This document shows, in pieces, positions 5,878-12,583 of a DNA stretch of 14,474 nucleotides. A program made the translations under genes and the position numbers. How positions within the stretch are numbered: position 1 is the first letter of the stretch; the number at the start of each line of letters is the position of its first letter. Source of the DNA: CAZDME01 sp964506785 [NCBI: uncultured bacterium] (GTDB taxonomy: Bacteria; CAZDME01; JAYEMH01); assembly GCA_964506785.1 (NCBI GenBank), contig CAZDME010000034.1:1-14474 (forward strand), written 5' to 3'. A model generated the notes under the pieces. The model was given only the letters and a program-made list of their open reading frames with translations. It ran no database searches and was not told the DNA's origin.

Positions 5878-6481
5878 AAGGCATGTAGTTGTTTCTTGTG
5901 CGGTAATGCGTCCCGAACTGGAACGATTAAGGGAGGATGGTTTTTTAAACCCTGCCAAAGTTTTATATACGTCTCCGGGGCTTCACGAAAATCCTCGTGA
6001 GCTTGAAAAACAGCTTAAAAGGCAGCTTAAAAATGCCAAAAGGCATTCGGAGAATATTATTGTCATATATGGAAAGAGATGTTATATTGACATCAGCAAC
6101 CTTTTTCGGGATATTGATAAATTATTGCAGGAAGAAGGAGGCAATATTAAAAGGATAAACGCCGCTAATTGCATTGATATGCTTGCCAGTGCGGCTGAAA
6201 GAGAGCAGATAAGCGCGGGTAAGAGGATATATTGGCTTTCACCCGGGTGGGTGGAATATTGGAGACAAATTTTTAAAGATTGGGATATCGGCAAAGCCAA
6301 TGAAACCTTTCCTCAAAATGATAAGGCCCTTATATTGGATTCTTTGGGGATATATGAAAAATATTCAGCCGATTCTCCCGAAAAAATACTGGAATTCGCT
6401 GATTGGATGAAACTGGGTGTAGAATCTTATAAAATCTCATTGGATAGATTAAAAGCTTTATTAACGGATGCAGTTAATTGA
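5855..6481 (+). CDS. DUF1638 family protein
   Basis: Cytoplasmic protein of 208 residues with the DUF1638 pattern: SCAVMRPELE (14-23), SPGLHENP (40-47), VIYGKRC (70-76), ANCIDML (104-110) and YWLSPGWVEYW (126-136). Each of the first, third and fourth motifs carries a cysteine (C15, C76, C106), which could form one metal site. The family has no settled function; from memory its genes are often near corrinoid-dependent methyltransferases in anaerobic bacteria and methanogens. Here the start lies inside the end of the CooC-like gene (23-base overlap), an arrangement usual for partners made together. AAGGA at 5848-5852 is closer than normal to the ATG, but a later start would remove the first motif. 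Family call firm, role inferred. Confidence 0.85.
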   Translation: MSHPVNFKRHVVVSCAVMRPELERLREDGFLNPAKVLYTSPGLHENPRELEKQLKRQLKNAKRHSENIIVIYGKRCYIDISNLFRDIDKLLQEEGGNIKRINAANCIDMLASAAEREQISAGKRIYWLSPGWVEYWRQIFKDWDIGKANETFPQNDKALILDSLGIYEKYSADSPEKILEFADWMKLGVESYKISLDRLKALLTDAVN

Positions 6482-6491
6482 GGAACGCGTT

Positions 6492-6695
6492 ATGCCGATA
6501 TATACGTATCTTTGCAAAGACTGCGGGCAAAAATTTGACTTGCTGGTAGGTATGACTTCCGAAAAGACAGAATTGAAATGCGAAAAGTGTAAAAGCAAAA
6601 ACATAGAAAAAGCGTTAAGTTCATTCAGCGTAGGGGATTCTGCCGGTTCAAGCGGTTCAAGCTGTCCGACGGGAACGTGTCCTACCTGTTTCTAA
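6492..6695 (+). CDS. FmdB-type zinc ribbon protein
   Basis: Small protein of 67 residues starting MPIYTYLCKDCGQKFD, the typical FmdB/CxxC_CxxC_SSSS opening. Four cysteines C8/C11 and C30/C33 form the zinc ribbon, and a Gly/Ser-rich tail ends in CPTGTCPTCF with three further cysteines (C58, C63, C66). FmdB was named as a putative regulator beside formamidase or amidase genes; most members have no proven role. I chose the ATG at 6492 rather than 6468: TTGAGGA at 6478-6484 stands just upstream, and the conserved family start is MPxYxYxC. The gene follows DUF1638 after ten bases. Confidence 0.88.
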   Translation: MPIYTYLCKDCGQKFDLLVGMTSEKTELKCEKCKSKNIEKALSSFSVGDSAGSSGSSCPTGTCPTCF

Positions 6696-6711
6696 GGGGG
6701 GGGTGATTAAA

Positions 6712-7020
6712 ATGCCGATTATGGAAATCAGCCTGGTCCCTCTGGGTACCGCCAGCGCCTCGGTCGGTGAATACGTAGCCGAAGCCTTAAAATCGCTGAA
6801 AAAAAGGAAGGGGATAAACTATCGTCTGACTTCCATGGGGACGATAGTGGAAGCGCCGTCTCTCAAGCAGCTATTGGATATTGCCGGCATAATGCATAAG
6901 GCAGTTTTGGCTAAGGGGGCAAAAAGGGTTGTCACCAGTATTAAGATAGATGACCGCAAGGATAAAAGACTGACCTCGAGCGGTAAAATAAAATCGGTAG
7001 AAAGGAAATTGAAAAGCTAA
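6712..7020 (+). CDS. MTH1187-family thiamine-binding protein (DUF77)
   Basis: Protein of 102 residues with the ferredoxin-like fold of the MTH1187/YkoF-type family: EISLVPLGTASASVGEYVAEAL at the start, YRLTSMGTIVEAPS in the middle and KRVVTSIKIDDRKDK near the end. Members bind thiamine or related pyrimidines and may act in thiamine salvage or as small-ligand sensors; the family also occurs in methanogens. An unusually G-rich AAGGGGGGGG (6694-6703) lies eight bases before the ATG at 6712, so I start here rather than at the GTG at 6703, which falls inside that site. No thi genes or thiamine riboswitch are seen nearby. It is followed after one base by a small J-protein. Confidence 0.85.
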   Translation: MPIMEISLVPLGTASASVGEYVAEALKSLKKRKGINYRLTSMGTIVEAPSLKQLLDIAGIMHKAVLAKGAKRVVTSIKIDDRKDKRLTSSGKIKSVERKLKS

Positions 7021-7021
7021 A

Positions 7022-7321
7022 ATGGCAGATTTCAAAGAGATTAGTGAAGCCAGAAAGTTGTTGGGCTTGGACGAAAGCGCCACTTTAAAAGAGATAAAAA
7101 AGGCTTATCGTAAACTATCGCTTAAATACCACCCCGATAAGTGTCAAGAGGAAGATAAAAAAGAGTCTCAGGAGATGTTTAAAAGAATAAGTCATGCTAA
7201 CGATATCCTGATGAGTTATTGCGCCGGTTATAATTATTCTTTTAAGGAAGAAGATGTCAAGAAAAACACCATGGGAGAAGAAATTTATAAACACATGAAG
7301 AGATTTTATGATGACTGGTAA
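7022..7321 (+). CDS. Small J-domain (DnaJ-like) protein
   Basis: J-protein of 99 residues. The J-domain occupies about 7-68 with helix II KKAYRKLSLKY and the essential HPD at 37-39, which stimulates the ATPase of DnaK-type Hsp70. It lacks the Gly/Phe region, the zinc-finger domain and the C-terminal substrate domain of full DnaJ, so it is a type III J-protein. A short acidic tail ends KRFYDDW, a pattern I recall in similar small bacterial J-proteins. It starts one base after the preceding stop, which suggests coupled translation, and is the last gene before the terminator. It may direct Hsp70 to a product of this operon, but no target is evident. Confidence 0.9.
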   Translation: MADFKEISEARKLLGLDESATLKEIKKAYRKLSLKYHPDKCQEEDKKESQEMFKRISHANDILMSYCAGYNYSFKEEDVKKNTMGEEIYKHMKRFYDDW

Positions 7322-7366
7322 AAAAGGCCCACGTTTATATTCCCGCTGGACTTGAGTTTTCTTTTT

Positions 7367-7397
7367 AAATCCCCTTTTTCTTCCGGGGATTTTTTTA
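7367..7397 (+). terminator. Rho-independent terminator of the first gene block
   Basis: Perfect 8-bp stem AAATCCCC (7367-7374) with GGGGATTT (7385-7392), ten-base pyrimidine-rich loop, and a T-run at 7390-7396. It lies 45 bases after the J-protein stop and directly before the promoter candidate of the lactate dehydrogenase gene, so it cleanly separates two transcription units. Confidence 0.85.
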
Positions 7398-7426
7398 TTG
7401 AAATTTACAGGTTCTTTTGCTATTGT
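7398..7426 (+). promoter_or_regulatory. Sigma70-type promoter for ldh
   Basis: TTGAAA at 7398-7403 (5 of 6 to the consensus -35) and TATTGT at 7421-7426 (4 of 6 to the -10) are 17 bases apart. Transcription would start near 7433, leaving a 25-base leader with AGGAG at 7447-7451 before the GTG start. The position right after a terminator supports it. Confidence 0.6.
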
Positions 7427-7457
7427 TAAGGTAAGACTTTAAAATTAGGAGTAAAGG

Positions 7458-8408
7458 GTGAAGACTCAAAGGTCAAAGGTAGCCATAATTGGCGCTGGCA
7501 ATGTTGGCTCTTCGTTTGCTTTTAGTTTAATGCTCAGCGGTTTAGCCAGAGAGATTGTTATTATTGACCGGGATGAAGCCCGCGCCCGGGGGGAATGTAT
7601 GGATTTAAATCACGGTGCCAGTTTTGTTCCCCCGGTAAACATTTATCCTTCCGGTTATGAAGGCTGCCGGGATGCTGATATTGTAGTTATCACTGCCGGA
7701 GCCAAACAAAAGCCCGGGCAAACTAGAATTGCCTTAGTTCAGACAAACACTGAGATTTTCAAGGATATCATCCCCGGGGTAGTTAAATATGCCAAAGATT
7801 CCATATTACTGGTTGTTTCCAATCCCATGGATATACTTACCTATTTAACCTTAAAGATTTCCGGCCTTCCTTCCGGGAGAGTCATTGGTTCGGGTACGGT
7901 GTTAGACACCTCTAGGTTAAGATATTTAATAAGCGAGCATTGTCACGTTGACGCCCGCAACATTCACGCCTATATTATAGGCGAACATGGTGATACGGAG
8001 GTTCCTGTTTGGAGTCATGCTAATATTGGGGGAGTGGTATTGGCTAAATACTGCCCTGTTTGCAATGCTAATTGCGATTATAAAAAAGAGCTGGATGGAA
8101 TTTTTGAAGAGGTAAAGAACTCAGCCTACAAGATTATTGAGACAAAGGGAGCCACTTACTATGCTATTGCTTTAGCTTTAGTAAAGATTGTTGGGGCAAT
8201 CTTAAGGGATGAAAATTCGGTTCTACCCATTTCTACTTTAATAGATGGTTATTACGGGGTAGAGGATATTTGTTTAAGTCTTCCTTCCATGGTAAACCGC
8301 AGTGGTGTAGAGAGAATTTTAAAGCTTGAGCTTTCCGCGGATGAAGAAAAGAAGTTTCGGCGTTCCGCCGAGACCTTAAAAGGGATAATAAAGCAGATAA
8401 AGCTTTAA
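7458..8408 (+). CDS. ldh: L-lactate dehydrogenase (NAD-dependent)
   Basis: Interconverts pyruvate and L-lactate with NADH, either as a fermentation step or for lactate use. The 316 residues show GAGNVG at 12-17 (NAD binding), D37 (adenine ribose contact), KQKPGQTR at 83-90, SNPMD at 121-125, DTSRLR at 150-155 and the catalytic histidine H177 in IGEHGDTE. Q85, at the substrate-specificity position (Gln102 in the standard numbering), marks lactate rather than malate dehydrogenase, which has Arg there; R90 and R153 supply the usual arginines. A stretch with three cysteines (C199, C202, C206) sits in an exposed region. The GTG start has AGGAG six bases upstream. It is preceded by its own promoter and followed directly by a desulforedoxin. 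Confidence 0.93.
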   Translation: MKTQRSKVAIIGAGNVGSSFAFSLMLSGLAREIVIIDRDEARARGECMDLNHGASFVPPVNIYPSGYEGCRDADIVVITAGAKQKPGQTRIALVQTNTEIFKDIIPGVVKYAKDSILLVVSNPMDILTYLTLKISGLPSGRVIGSGTVLDTSRLRYLISEHCHVDARNIHAYIIGEHGDTEVPVWSHANIGGVVLAKYCPVCNANCDYKKELDGIFEEVKNSAYKIIETKGATYYAIALALVKIVGAILRDENSVLPISTLIDGYYGVEDICLSLPSMVNRSGVERILKLELSADEEKKFRRSAETLKGIIKQIKL

Positions 8409-8422
8409 GGAGGTACTCTCAT

Positions 8423-8548
8423 ATGGCAGTGGAAAAAGTTGGCGAAAAATATAGGTGCAATGTATGCGGCAATGAAGTTACCGTGACTAATGTCGGCGGT
8501 GGTGAGCTTGTCTGCTGCGGCCAGCCGATGGAAAAGATAGAGGGATAA
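8423..8548 (+). CDS. Desulforedoxin (41-residue non-haem iron protein)
   Basis: Very short gene: [16 protein letters not shown] opens it, and the protein ends in MEKIEG. Four cysteines, C12xxC15 and the adjacent C31-C32 in LVCCGQPM, are the exact ligand pattern of the [Fe(SCys)4] centre of desulforedoxin, and the length matches the 36-residue Desulfovibrio protein. The same domain forms the N-terminus of desulfoferrodoxin (superoxide reductase), but here no superoxide-reductase domain follows: the frame stops at 8546-8548. Likely an electron carrier, perhaps in oxygen or superoxide defence. AAGGAGG at 8407-8413 overlaps the ldh stop, so translation is efficient and coupled to ldh. Confidence 0.93.
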   Translation: MAVEKVGEKYRCNVCGNEVTVTNVGGGELVCCGQPMEKIEG

Positions 8549-8555
8549 GTTATAG

Positions 8556-9299
8556 ATGAAACGTTTATTCAACTGGCAGGTTATCCTGGGTTTGCTTCTC
8601 GTCGCTCTTTCCGCCCTGGTTTATTTGATCCACTATTTTATTTTCCGGGACGCCCATCATATTTTTATCTATCTCATTGGTGACATTGCCTTTGTTTTCT
8701 TTGAGGTTTTATTAGTCACCTTAGTTTTACACCAGCTTCTTCATTTTCGCGAGAAAAAGGCGCTTTTAAACAAATTAAACATGGTAATCGGCGCTTTTTT
8801 CAGCGAGGTAGGCGAGGGATTACTCAAGGCCTTTTCTATTTTTGACAAAGAGGCTTTCAAGATTACCCGCAAGCTGGTTATAACCGACGGCTGGTCTGAG
8901 CGGGAATTTTTAAAAATCAGAAAAAGCGTTAAAAGCCATCCCTATGAAATTGACTCAAAGAGAGGCGATTTGGAGCAAATCAGAGATTTCTTAAAAGAAA
9001 AAAGGCAGTTCCTCCTTAATCTTTTGGAAAACCCCAATCTTTTAGAACACGAATCATTTACCAATCTTCTTTGGGCGGTATTTCATTTAACTGAGGAGCT
9101 TATTCACCGAAGAAAGCTCATTGACTTACCGGAGGCTGATTACGAGCATCTCTCCGGAGACATAAAAAGGGTTTATCATCTTTTAATTGCCGAGTGGCTC
9201 AATTACATGAAGCATTTAAAATCGAATTATCCTTATCTTTTTTCCCTGGCGATGAGGACCAATCCTTTTGATAAAAATGCTTCGGTAGAACTCTCCTAG
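8556..9299 (+). CDS. Two-helix membrane protein of unknown function
   Basis: Protein of 247 residues that I cannot place in a named family. Two hydrophobic helices at about 9-30 and 36-62 form a hairpin in the inner membrane; the rest, about 185 residues, is probably cytoplasmic. That part is helical and charged, with SEVGEGLLKAF after the membrane segment and long Glu/Lys-rich helices later (ISQ-free; 112-215). No catalytic motif, zinc site or nucleotide loop is visible. The second helix continues without break into the soluble part, as in stalk or sensor proteins. It starts seven bases after the desulforedoxin stop, with AGAGGGA at 8538-8544 upstream, so it belongs to the ldh unit. Real gene, function unknown. 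Confidence 0.8.
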   Translation: MKRLFNWQVILGLLLVALSALVYLIHYFIFRDAHHIFIYLIGDIAFVFFEVLLVTLVLHQLLHFREKKALLNKLNMVIGAFFSEVGEGLLKAFSIFDKEAFKITRKLVITDGWSEREFLKIRKSVKSHPYEIDSKRGDLEQIRDFLKEKRQFLLNLLENPNLLEHESFTNLLWAVFHLTEELIHRRKLIDLPEADYEHLSGDIKRVYHLLIAEWLNYMKHLKSNYPYLFSLAMRTNPFDKNASVELS

Positions 9300-9336
9300 T
9301 TTCCCTCCGTCTTACTTTAGTCTCATCTAAATAACC

Positions 9337-9365
9337 TTGCACTTTTCCCTCAACCGATATAAAAT
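9337..9365 (+). promoter_or_regulatory. Promoter candidate for the LOG-family gene
   Basis: TTGCAC at 9337-9342 and TAAAAT at 9360-9365 are 17 bases apart. The -10 matches 5 of 6 and the -35 only 3 of 6. It sits in the 98-base gap between two genes, the widest plus-strand gap after the terminator region, and predicts a start near 9372. No good ribosome site precedes the ATG at 9398, so the leader would be short. Confidence 0.45.
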
Positions 9366-9397
9366 GTATAGATAAGAAAGCAGCTTTTCTATTTGCC

Positions 9398-10435
9398 ATG
9401 AAAAAAAACTCAAGAGAATACCATATTGGCAAAGAAGACATAGACAGTTTAATCAGGGAGCTTGCCTGCCGCTGCGGTGCGCTTGATACTGAGGAGTTTT
9501 TATGTGAGATTATCACCACCGCCGTTAAACTGGGCATGGAATCAAGCGACCGGGGCGATTTGAAGCTGGTAAATAATGCCCTGAAGGAACTGCGCTATTC
9601 CTTTAAAATATTTTCTCCTTATCGTGATGTAAAAAAGGTAATAATTTTCGGCTCGGCCAGGGCTAATAGTACTTCAGCCGAGTACAAAATGGCTGAAGAA
9701 TTCACCCGCAAGCTCACCTCCCGGGGTTACATGATTGTCACTGGTGGTGGTTCCGGGGTAATGGAGGCTGGCAACAAAGGGGCAAAGAAGGGCAAAGAGT
9801 TTGCCCTGAACATTCGTCTTCCTTTTGAACAAAGGCCCAATCCTTATATAGACGAAAAAGACAAGATAATTAACTTCAAATATTTTTTTACCAGGAAGCT
9901 CATTTTTATTAAAGAAACCGACGCTACCGCTCTTTTCCCCGGGGGATTTGGCACTCATGACGAAGGATTCGAAATGCTCACCTTGATTCAAACCGGCAAA
10001 TCCAGGCCCCGGCCGATAGTTTTGATGGAGCCCAAAGGCTCCGCTTACTGGGCGGCCTGGGAACGGTTTTTAAATAAGCATCTTCTTAAAAATGGTTTTA
10101 TTAAAAAGGAAGATTTCAATCTTTTTCATCTGGCAAAGACTGTTGATGAAGCCGTTAAATATATAGAGGATTTCTACCGGGTATACCACTCGATAAGATA
10201 TGTTTCCGGCCTGACCGTCTTAAGGCTGAATAGGCAGATTTCCCCAAGAACCCTGAAATTTATAAATAAAAAATTTAAAGATATTTTAACCGGAGGCGAG
10301 ATTAAGATTTCTCCGCCCGCCGCTCAGGAAATGCAAAACGGGGAATATTTGAATCTTCCCCGGCTGGCCATGAGTTTCAATATGCGTGATTACGGCCGTC
10401 TCTGTGAGCTGATTCGGGTAATTAACCGCGATTAA
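9398..10435 (+). CDS. LOG-family Rossmann protein (TIGR00730; nucleotide phosphoribohydrolase-like)
   Basis: Protein of 345 residues with a central LOG/lysine-decarboxylase-like domain: VIIFGSAR (81-88), TGGGSGVMEAGNKGA (115-129), FFTRK (163-167) and the diagnostic PGGFGTHDE (181-189). In characterised members this site cleaves cytokinin or purine nucleoside 5'-monophosphates into base and ribose phosphate; R166 and E189 are the expected catalytic residues. Around the core are about 75 extra N-terminal and 100 C-terminal residues, which make this the long form; the N-terminal part is helical. No signal peptide. Older databases often call such proteins lysine decarboxylase, which is wrong. The start follows a promoter candidate, without a clear Shine-Dalgarno. 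The second TrmO gene follows after 33 bases. Family secure; substrate unproven. Confidence 0.88.
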   Translation: MKKNSREYHIGKEDIDSLIRELACRCGALDTEEFLCEIITTAVKLGMESSDRGDLKLVNNALKELRYSFKIFSPYRDVKKVIIFGSARANSTSAEYKMAEEFTRKLTSRGYMIVTGGGSGVMEAGNKGAKKGKEFALNIRLPFEQRPNPYIDEKDKIINFKYFFTRKLIFIKETDATALFPGGFGTHDEGFEMLTLIQTGKSRPRPIVLMEPKGSAYWAAWERFLNKHLLKNGFIKKEDFNLFHLAKTVDEAVKYIEDFYRVYHSIRYVSGLTVLRLNRQISPRTLKFINKKFKDILTGGEIKISPPAAQEMQNGEYLNLPRLAMSFNMRDYGRLCELIRVINRD

Positions 10436-10468
10436 AGGCCGGGTTTAATTTTGGGATCTTTATAAATT

Positions 10469-10951
10469 ATGAAAAAAGGAATCGTCTTAAAACCTATCGG
10501 TATAATTCATACGCCTTATGAAAATCCCAAAGGGATGCCTATTCAAGGAACCTTCGATAAAAATATTACCGGCCGCATTGAACTTTTCCCGGGATATAAA
10601 CAAGGCTTAAAGGATATTGAAGGATTTTCCCATCTTATTTTGATTTATCATTTTAACCGTACCAGGGATGAAAGACTCATCAGCCGGCCTTTTCTTGAAC
10701 ACACTCCACACGGCATATTTGCCATCAGGAGTCCTCATCGTCCCAATCAGATCGGATTTTCCATTGTCAAACTTGAAAAGGTTCTGGATAATGTTATTAC
10801 CTTTTCGGAGGTTGATATATTGGACGGCACTTTTTTAATCGATATCAAACCCTATGTTTCCCATTTTGATTCCAGAGAGGATGTAAAAAACGGCTGGCTT
10901 GACAGGCATTTCGAAGATACCCATATACCCAGAGGAACGAGATTAAAGTAA
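10469..10951 (+). CDS. trmO: TrmO-type tRNA (m6t6A37) methyltransferase, stand-alone copy
   Basis: Single-domain TrmO/TsaA protein of 160 residues. Motifs: KPIGIIHTPY (8-17), GFSHLILIYHFNR (52-64), GIFAIRSPHRPNQIGFSIV (82-100) and DILDGTFLIDIKPYV (116-130). The family adds a methyl group from SAM to t6A at position 37 of tRNAs that read ACY codons. The normally invariant RPNPIG is RPNQIG here (P to Q at 94), inside the cofactor-binding stretch. Compared with the fusion copy at 3458-4213 it lacks the N-terminal domain. Its start has no strong Shine-Dalgarno. Members of this family are sometimes linked to metal genes and annotated VirR/TsaA-like; the methylation role is inferred from homology. 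Confidence 0.86.
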   Translation: MKKGIVLKPIGIIHTPYENPKGMPIQGTFDKNITGRIELFPGYKQGLKDIEGFSHLILIYHFNRTRDERLISRPFLEHTPHGIFAIRSPHRPNQIGFSIVKLEKVLDNVITFSEVDILDGTFLIDIKPYVSHFDSREDVKNGWLDRHFEDTHIPRGTRLK

Positions 10952-10969
10952 AGAAACTTTTTTTCCCTT

Positions 10970-12322
10970 ATGAATAAAGAAAATTCGTTGACGACCAGGC
11001 GCATTCCTGCCCTCCTCGCTTATTTTGCCGTCCCTTCCATATTAAGTCTCGTTTTGCACGCCTTTTATCATATTGTCGACCGGATATTTATCGGCCGCGG
11101 CGTCGGTTCGTTAGGTCTGGCCGGTGTTACCCTTTGTTTTCCCGTCATTTTACTCTTTTTTGGCGTCTGTATGTTATTTTCAAGCGGGGCCTCTTCCCTG
11201 ATATCCATTTATCTGGGCAAAGACCGGAAAGATAGGGCCGAAAAGGTTCTGGGAAGCACCATTACCGTTATTACCGTTCTCGGATTTATCGTCGCTTTAT
11301 GCGGCCAACTTTACTATAAGCGTATTCTGGGCATATTTAACATCCCTCCGGAAACCCTGCCATACGCCGCGGGCTATTTAAGAATCATCCTTTCAGGCGC
11401 TCCTCTTTTTTTCTATGGATTTACTTTAACCTTTGTCATTCGCGCCGAGGGCAATCCCATATACGCGACTATAATCCTTATTACCGGAACCTTAATTAAT
11501 TTAATCCTTGACCCGGTTTTTATTTTCATCTTTTCTCTGGGGGTAAAAGGGGCGGCCTTGGCCACCATCATTTCCGAGGGGACCGTTGCCCTTCTGGGGC
11601 TTCTTTATATGACCAGAAAACAGGGCCTTGTCCATATTCGAAGAAGCAATTTAAGATTAAGCTTTCCCGTTCTTAAAAAGGTTGTCTTTCTCGGTATTTC
11701 CACCGCTCTTATGAGTATGGCCTCCAGCATTCAGTGTTTCTTTTTGAATGACCGCCTGGTTTTTTATGGCGGCAGCTTAGCCGTTGCCGTTATGGGCATA
11801 ATTTTTCCCATATCTTCTATATTGCGCCTTTTTACTTTCGGCATGGCCGCCGGGATGCAGCCGATTATCGGCTATAATTATGGTGCCGGCCGGAGCAGAC
11901 GGGTAAGAGACACTTTTTACTACGCCTGCAAAGTTAGCTTTTTAATTATATCTTTGTTTGTTGTCTTGATATTGCTTTTTGCCGATAAGATTGTTGCCCT
12001 TTTTGCCAAAGATAATCCCCAGCTTGTTTTACTTGGCGCTCGGGCTATCCGTATCTTTCTTTCGATGATGCCTTTTGGCATCATTAACGTTTTAGGGGCC
12101 CGTTATTTTCAGGCCATCGGCAAAGGGGGCAAAGCGATTATTATCGGTCTTTCCGGCCAACTCTTGATTTTTATCCCCGTGCTTATCCTTCTTTCGTCTA
12201 TCTACGAATTAAACGGGGTTTGGTTCAGCAACCCGGCCACAAATCTTCTTGCCCTGGGGGTTACGATTTTCTTTCTTATAAAAGAGATGCGGCGTTTATC
12301 TTTCAAAGCGGCCATGAAATAA
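10970..12322 (+). CDS. MATE-family multidrug/sodium-type exporter (MepA-like)
   Basis: Inner-membrane antiporter of 450 residues with about 12 hydrophobic helices in two homologous halves. Typical MATE features: LLAYFAVPSILSLV near the start, the helix-1/2 stretch with VDRIFIGRGVGSLGLAGVTL, the RAEGNPIYAT motif (about 158-167) with DPVFIFIF after it, and MQPIIGYNYGAGR in the second half, which is the repeat equivalent of the MepA/DinF type. MATE proteins expel cationic drugs or metabolites using Na+ or H+ gradients; the substrate cannot be read from sequence. The gene follows trmO after 18 bases, so probably belongs to the same unit as the LOG-family gene. Length is normal for the family. Confidence 0.92.
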   Translation: MNKENSLTTRRIPALLAYFAVPSILSLVLHAFYHIVDRIFIGRGVGSLGLAGVTLCFPVILLFFGVCMLFSSGASSLISIYLGKDRKDRAEKVLGSTITVITVLGFIVALCGQLYYKRILGIFNIPPETLPYAAGYLRIILSGAPLFFYGFTLTFVIRAEGNPIYATIILITGTLINLILDPVFIFIFSLGVKGAALATIISEGTVALLGLLYMTRKQGLVHIRRSNLRLSFPVLKKVVFLGISTALMSMASSIQCFFLNDRLVFYGGSLAVAVMGIIFPISSILRLFTFGMAAGMQPIIGYNYGAGRSRRVRDTFYYACKVSFLIISLFVVLILLFADKIVALFAKDNPQLVLLGARAIRIFLSMMPFGIINVLGARYFQAIGKGGKAIIIGLSGQLLIFIPVLILLSSIYELNGVWFSNPATNLLALGVTIFFLIKEMRRLSFKAAMK

Positions 12323-12529
12323 AGGTTTCCCTTTTTTTCGAATCCCCTCATTACTGTAGATGGCATTTACAACCTGGCCTGTATTTTTACTAAGGAAGGG
12401 GATAAAGACAGGGCTTCAGGCTATTTAGAGGAGGCGATTAGGCAAGGTATTTCCAGGGAGCATGCCCGGACCGACCCTGATTTAGAGTCGCTTAGGGAAG
12501 ACTCGCGTTTTATCGAACTTATAAAATAG
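12323..12529 (+). pseudogene. Start-less TPR-protein remnant
   Basis: Open frame directly behind the MATE stop, in the same frame, ending at the TAG at 12527-12529. From about 12359 it encodes GIYNLACIFTKEGDKDRAS, then a second helix LEEAIRQG, then ARTDPDLESLREDSRFIEL. This is the recognisable C-terminal end of tetratricopeptide-repeat proteins (YNLAC...G...A...L...AI...DPDL..LR.DPRF..L). No ATG, GTG or TTG starts the frame between the MATE stop and the motif, and there is no Shine-Dalgarno, so I take it as the tail of a gene whose 5' part has been lost by deletion. A frameshifted extension of MATE is very unlikely. Confidence 0.65.
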
Positions 12530-12536
12530 TTCCGGG

Positions 12537-12583
12537 GGCCCCGAAGGGCCAAGAGGGGTTTTACCGCCCCGGCAAATTTTTTT
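12537..12583. terminator. Convergent-gene hairpin region, possible bidirectional terminator
   Basis: Between converging units. A GGCCC/GGGCC stem (12537-12541 with 12546-12550) has a CGAA loop on the plus strand and the very stable C(UUCG)G tetraloop on the minus strand. A second GGGG/CCCC stem (12555-12558 with 12567-12570) is followed by seven T at 12577-12583 on the plus strand. The first hairpin has no U-run after it in the minus direction, and the second is six bases from its T-run, so neither is a textbook terminator. Confidence 0.4.

Noticed and set aside
9318-9335. Short dyad TTTAG/CTAAA after the membrane-protein gene
   Set aside because: Five-base stem without a T-run; too weak for a terminator.
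9199-9537. 112-codon minus-strand open frame across the 9300-9397 gap
   Set aside because: It overlaps both flanking plus-strand genes and the promoter candidate; no motif seen.
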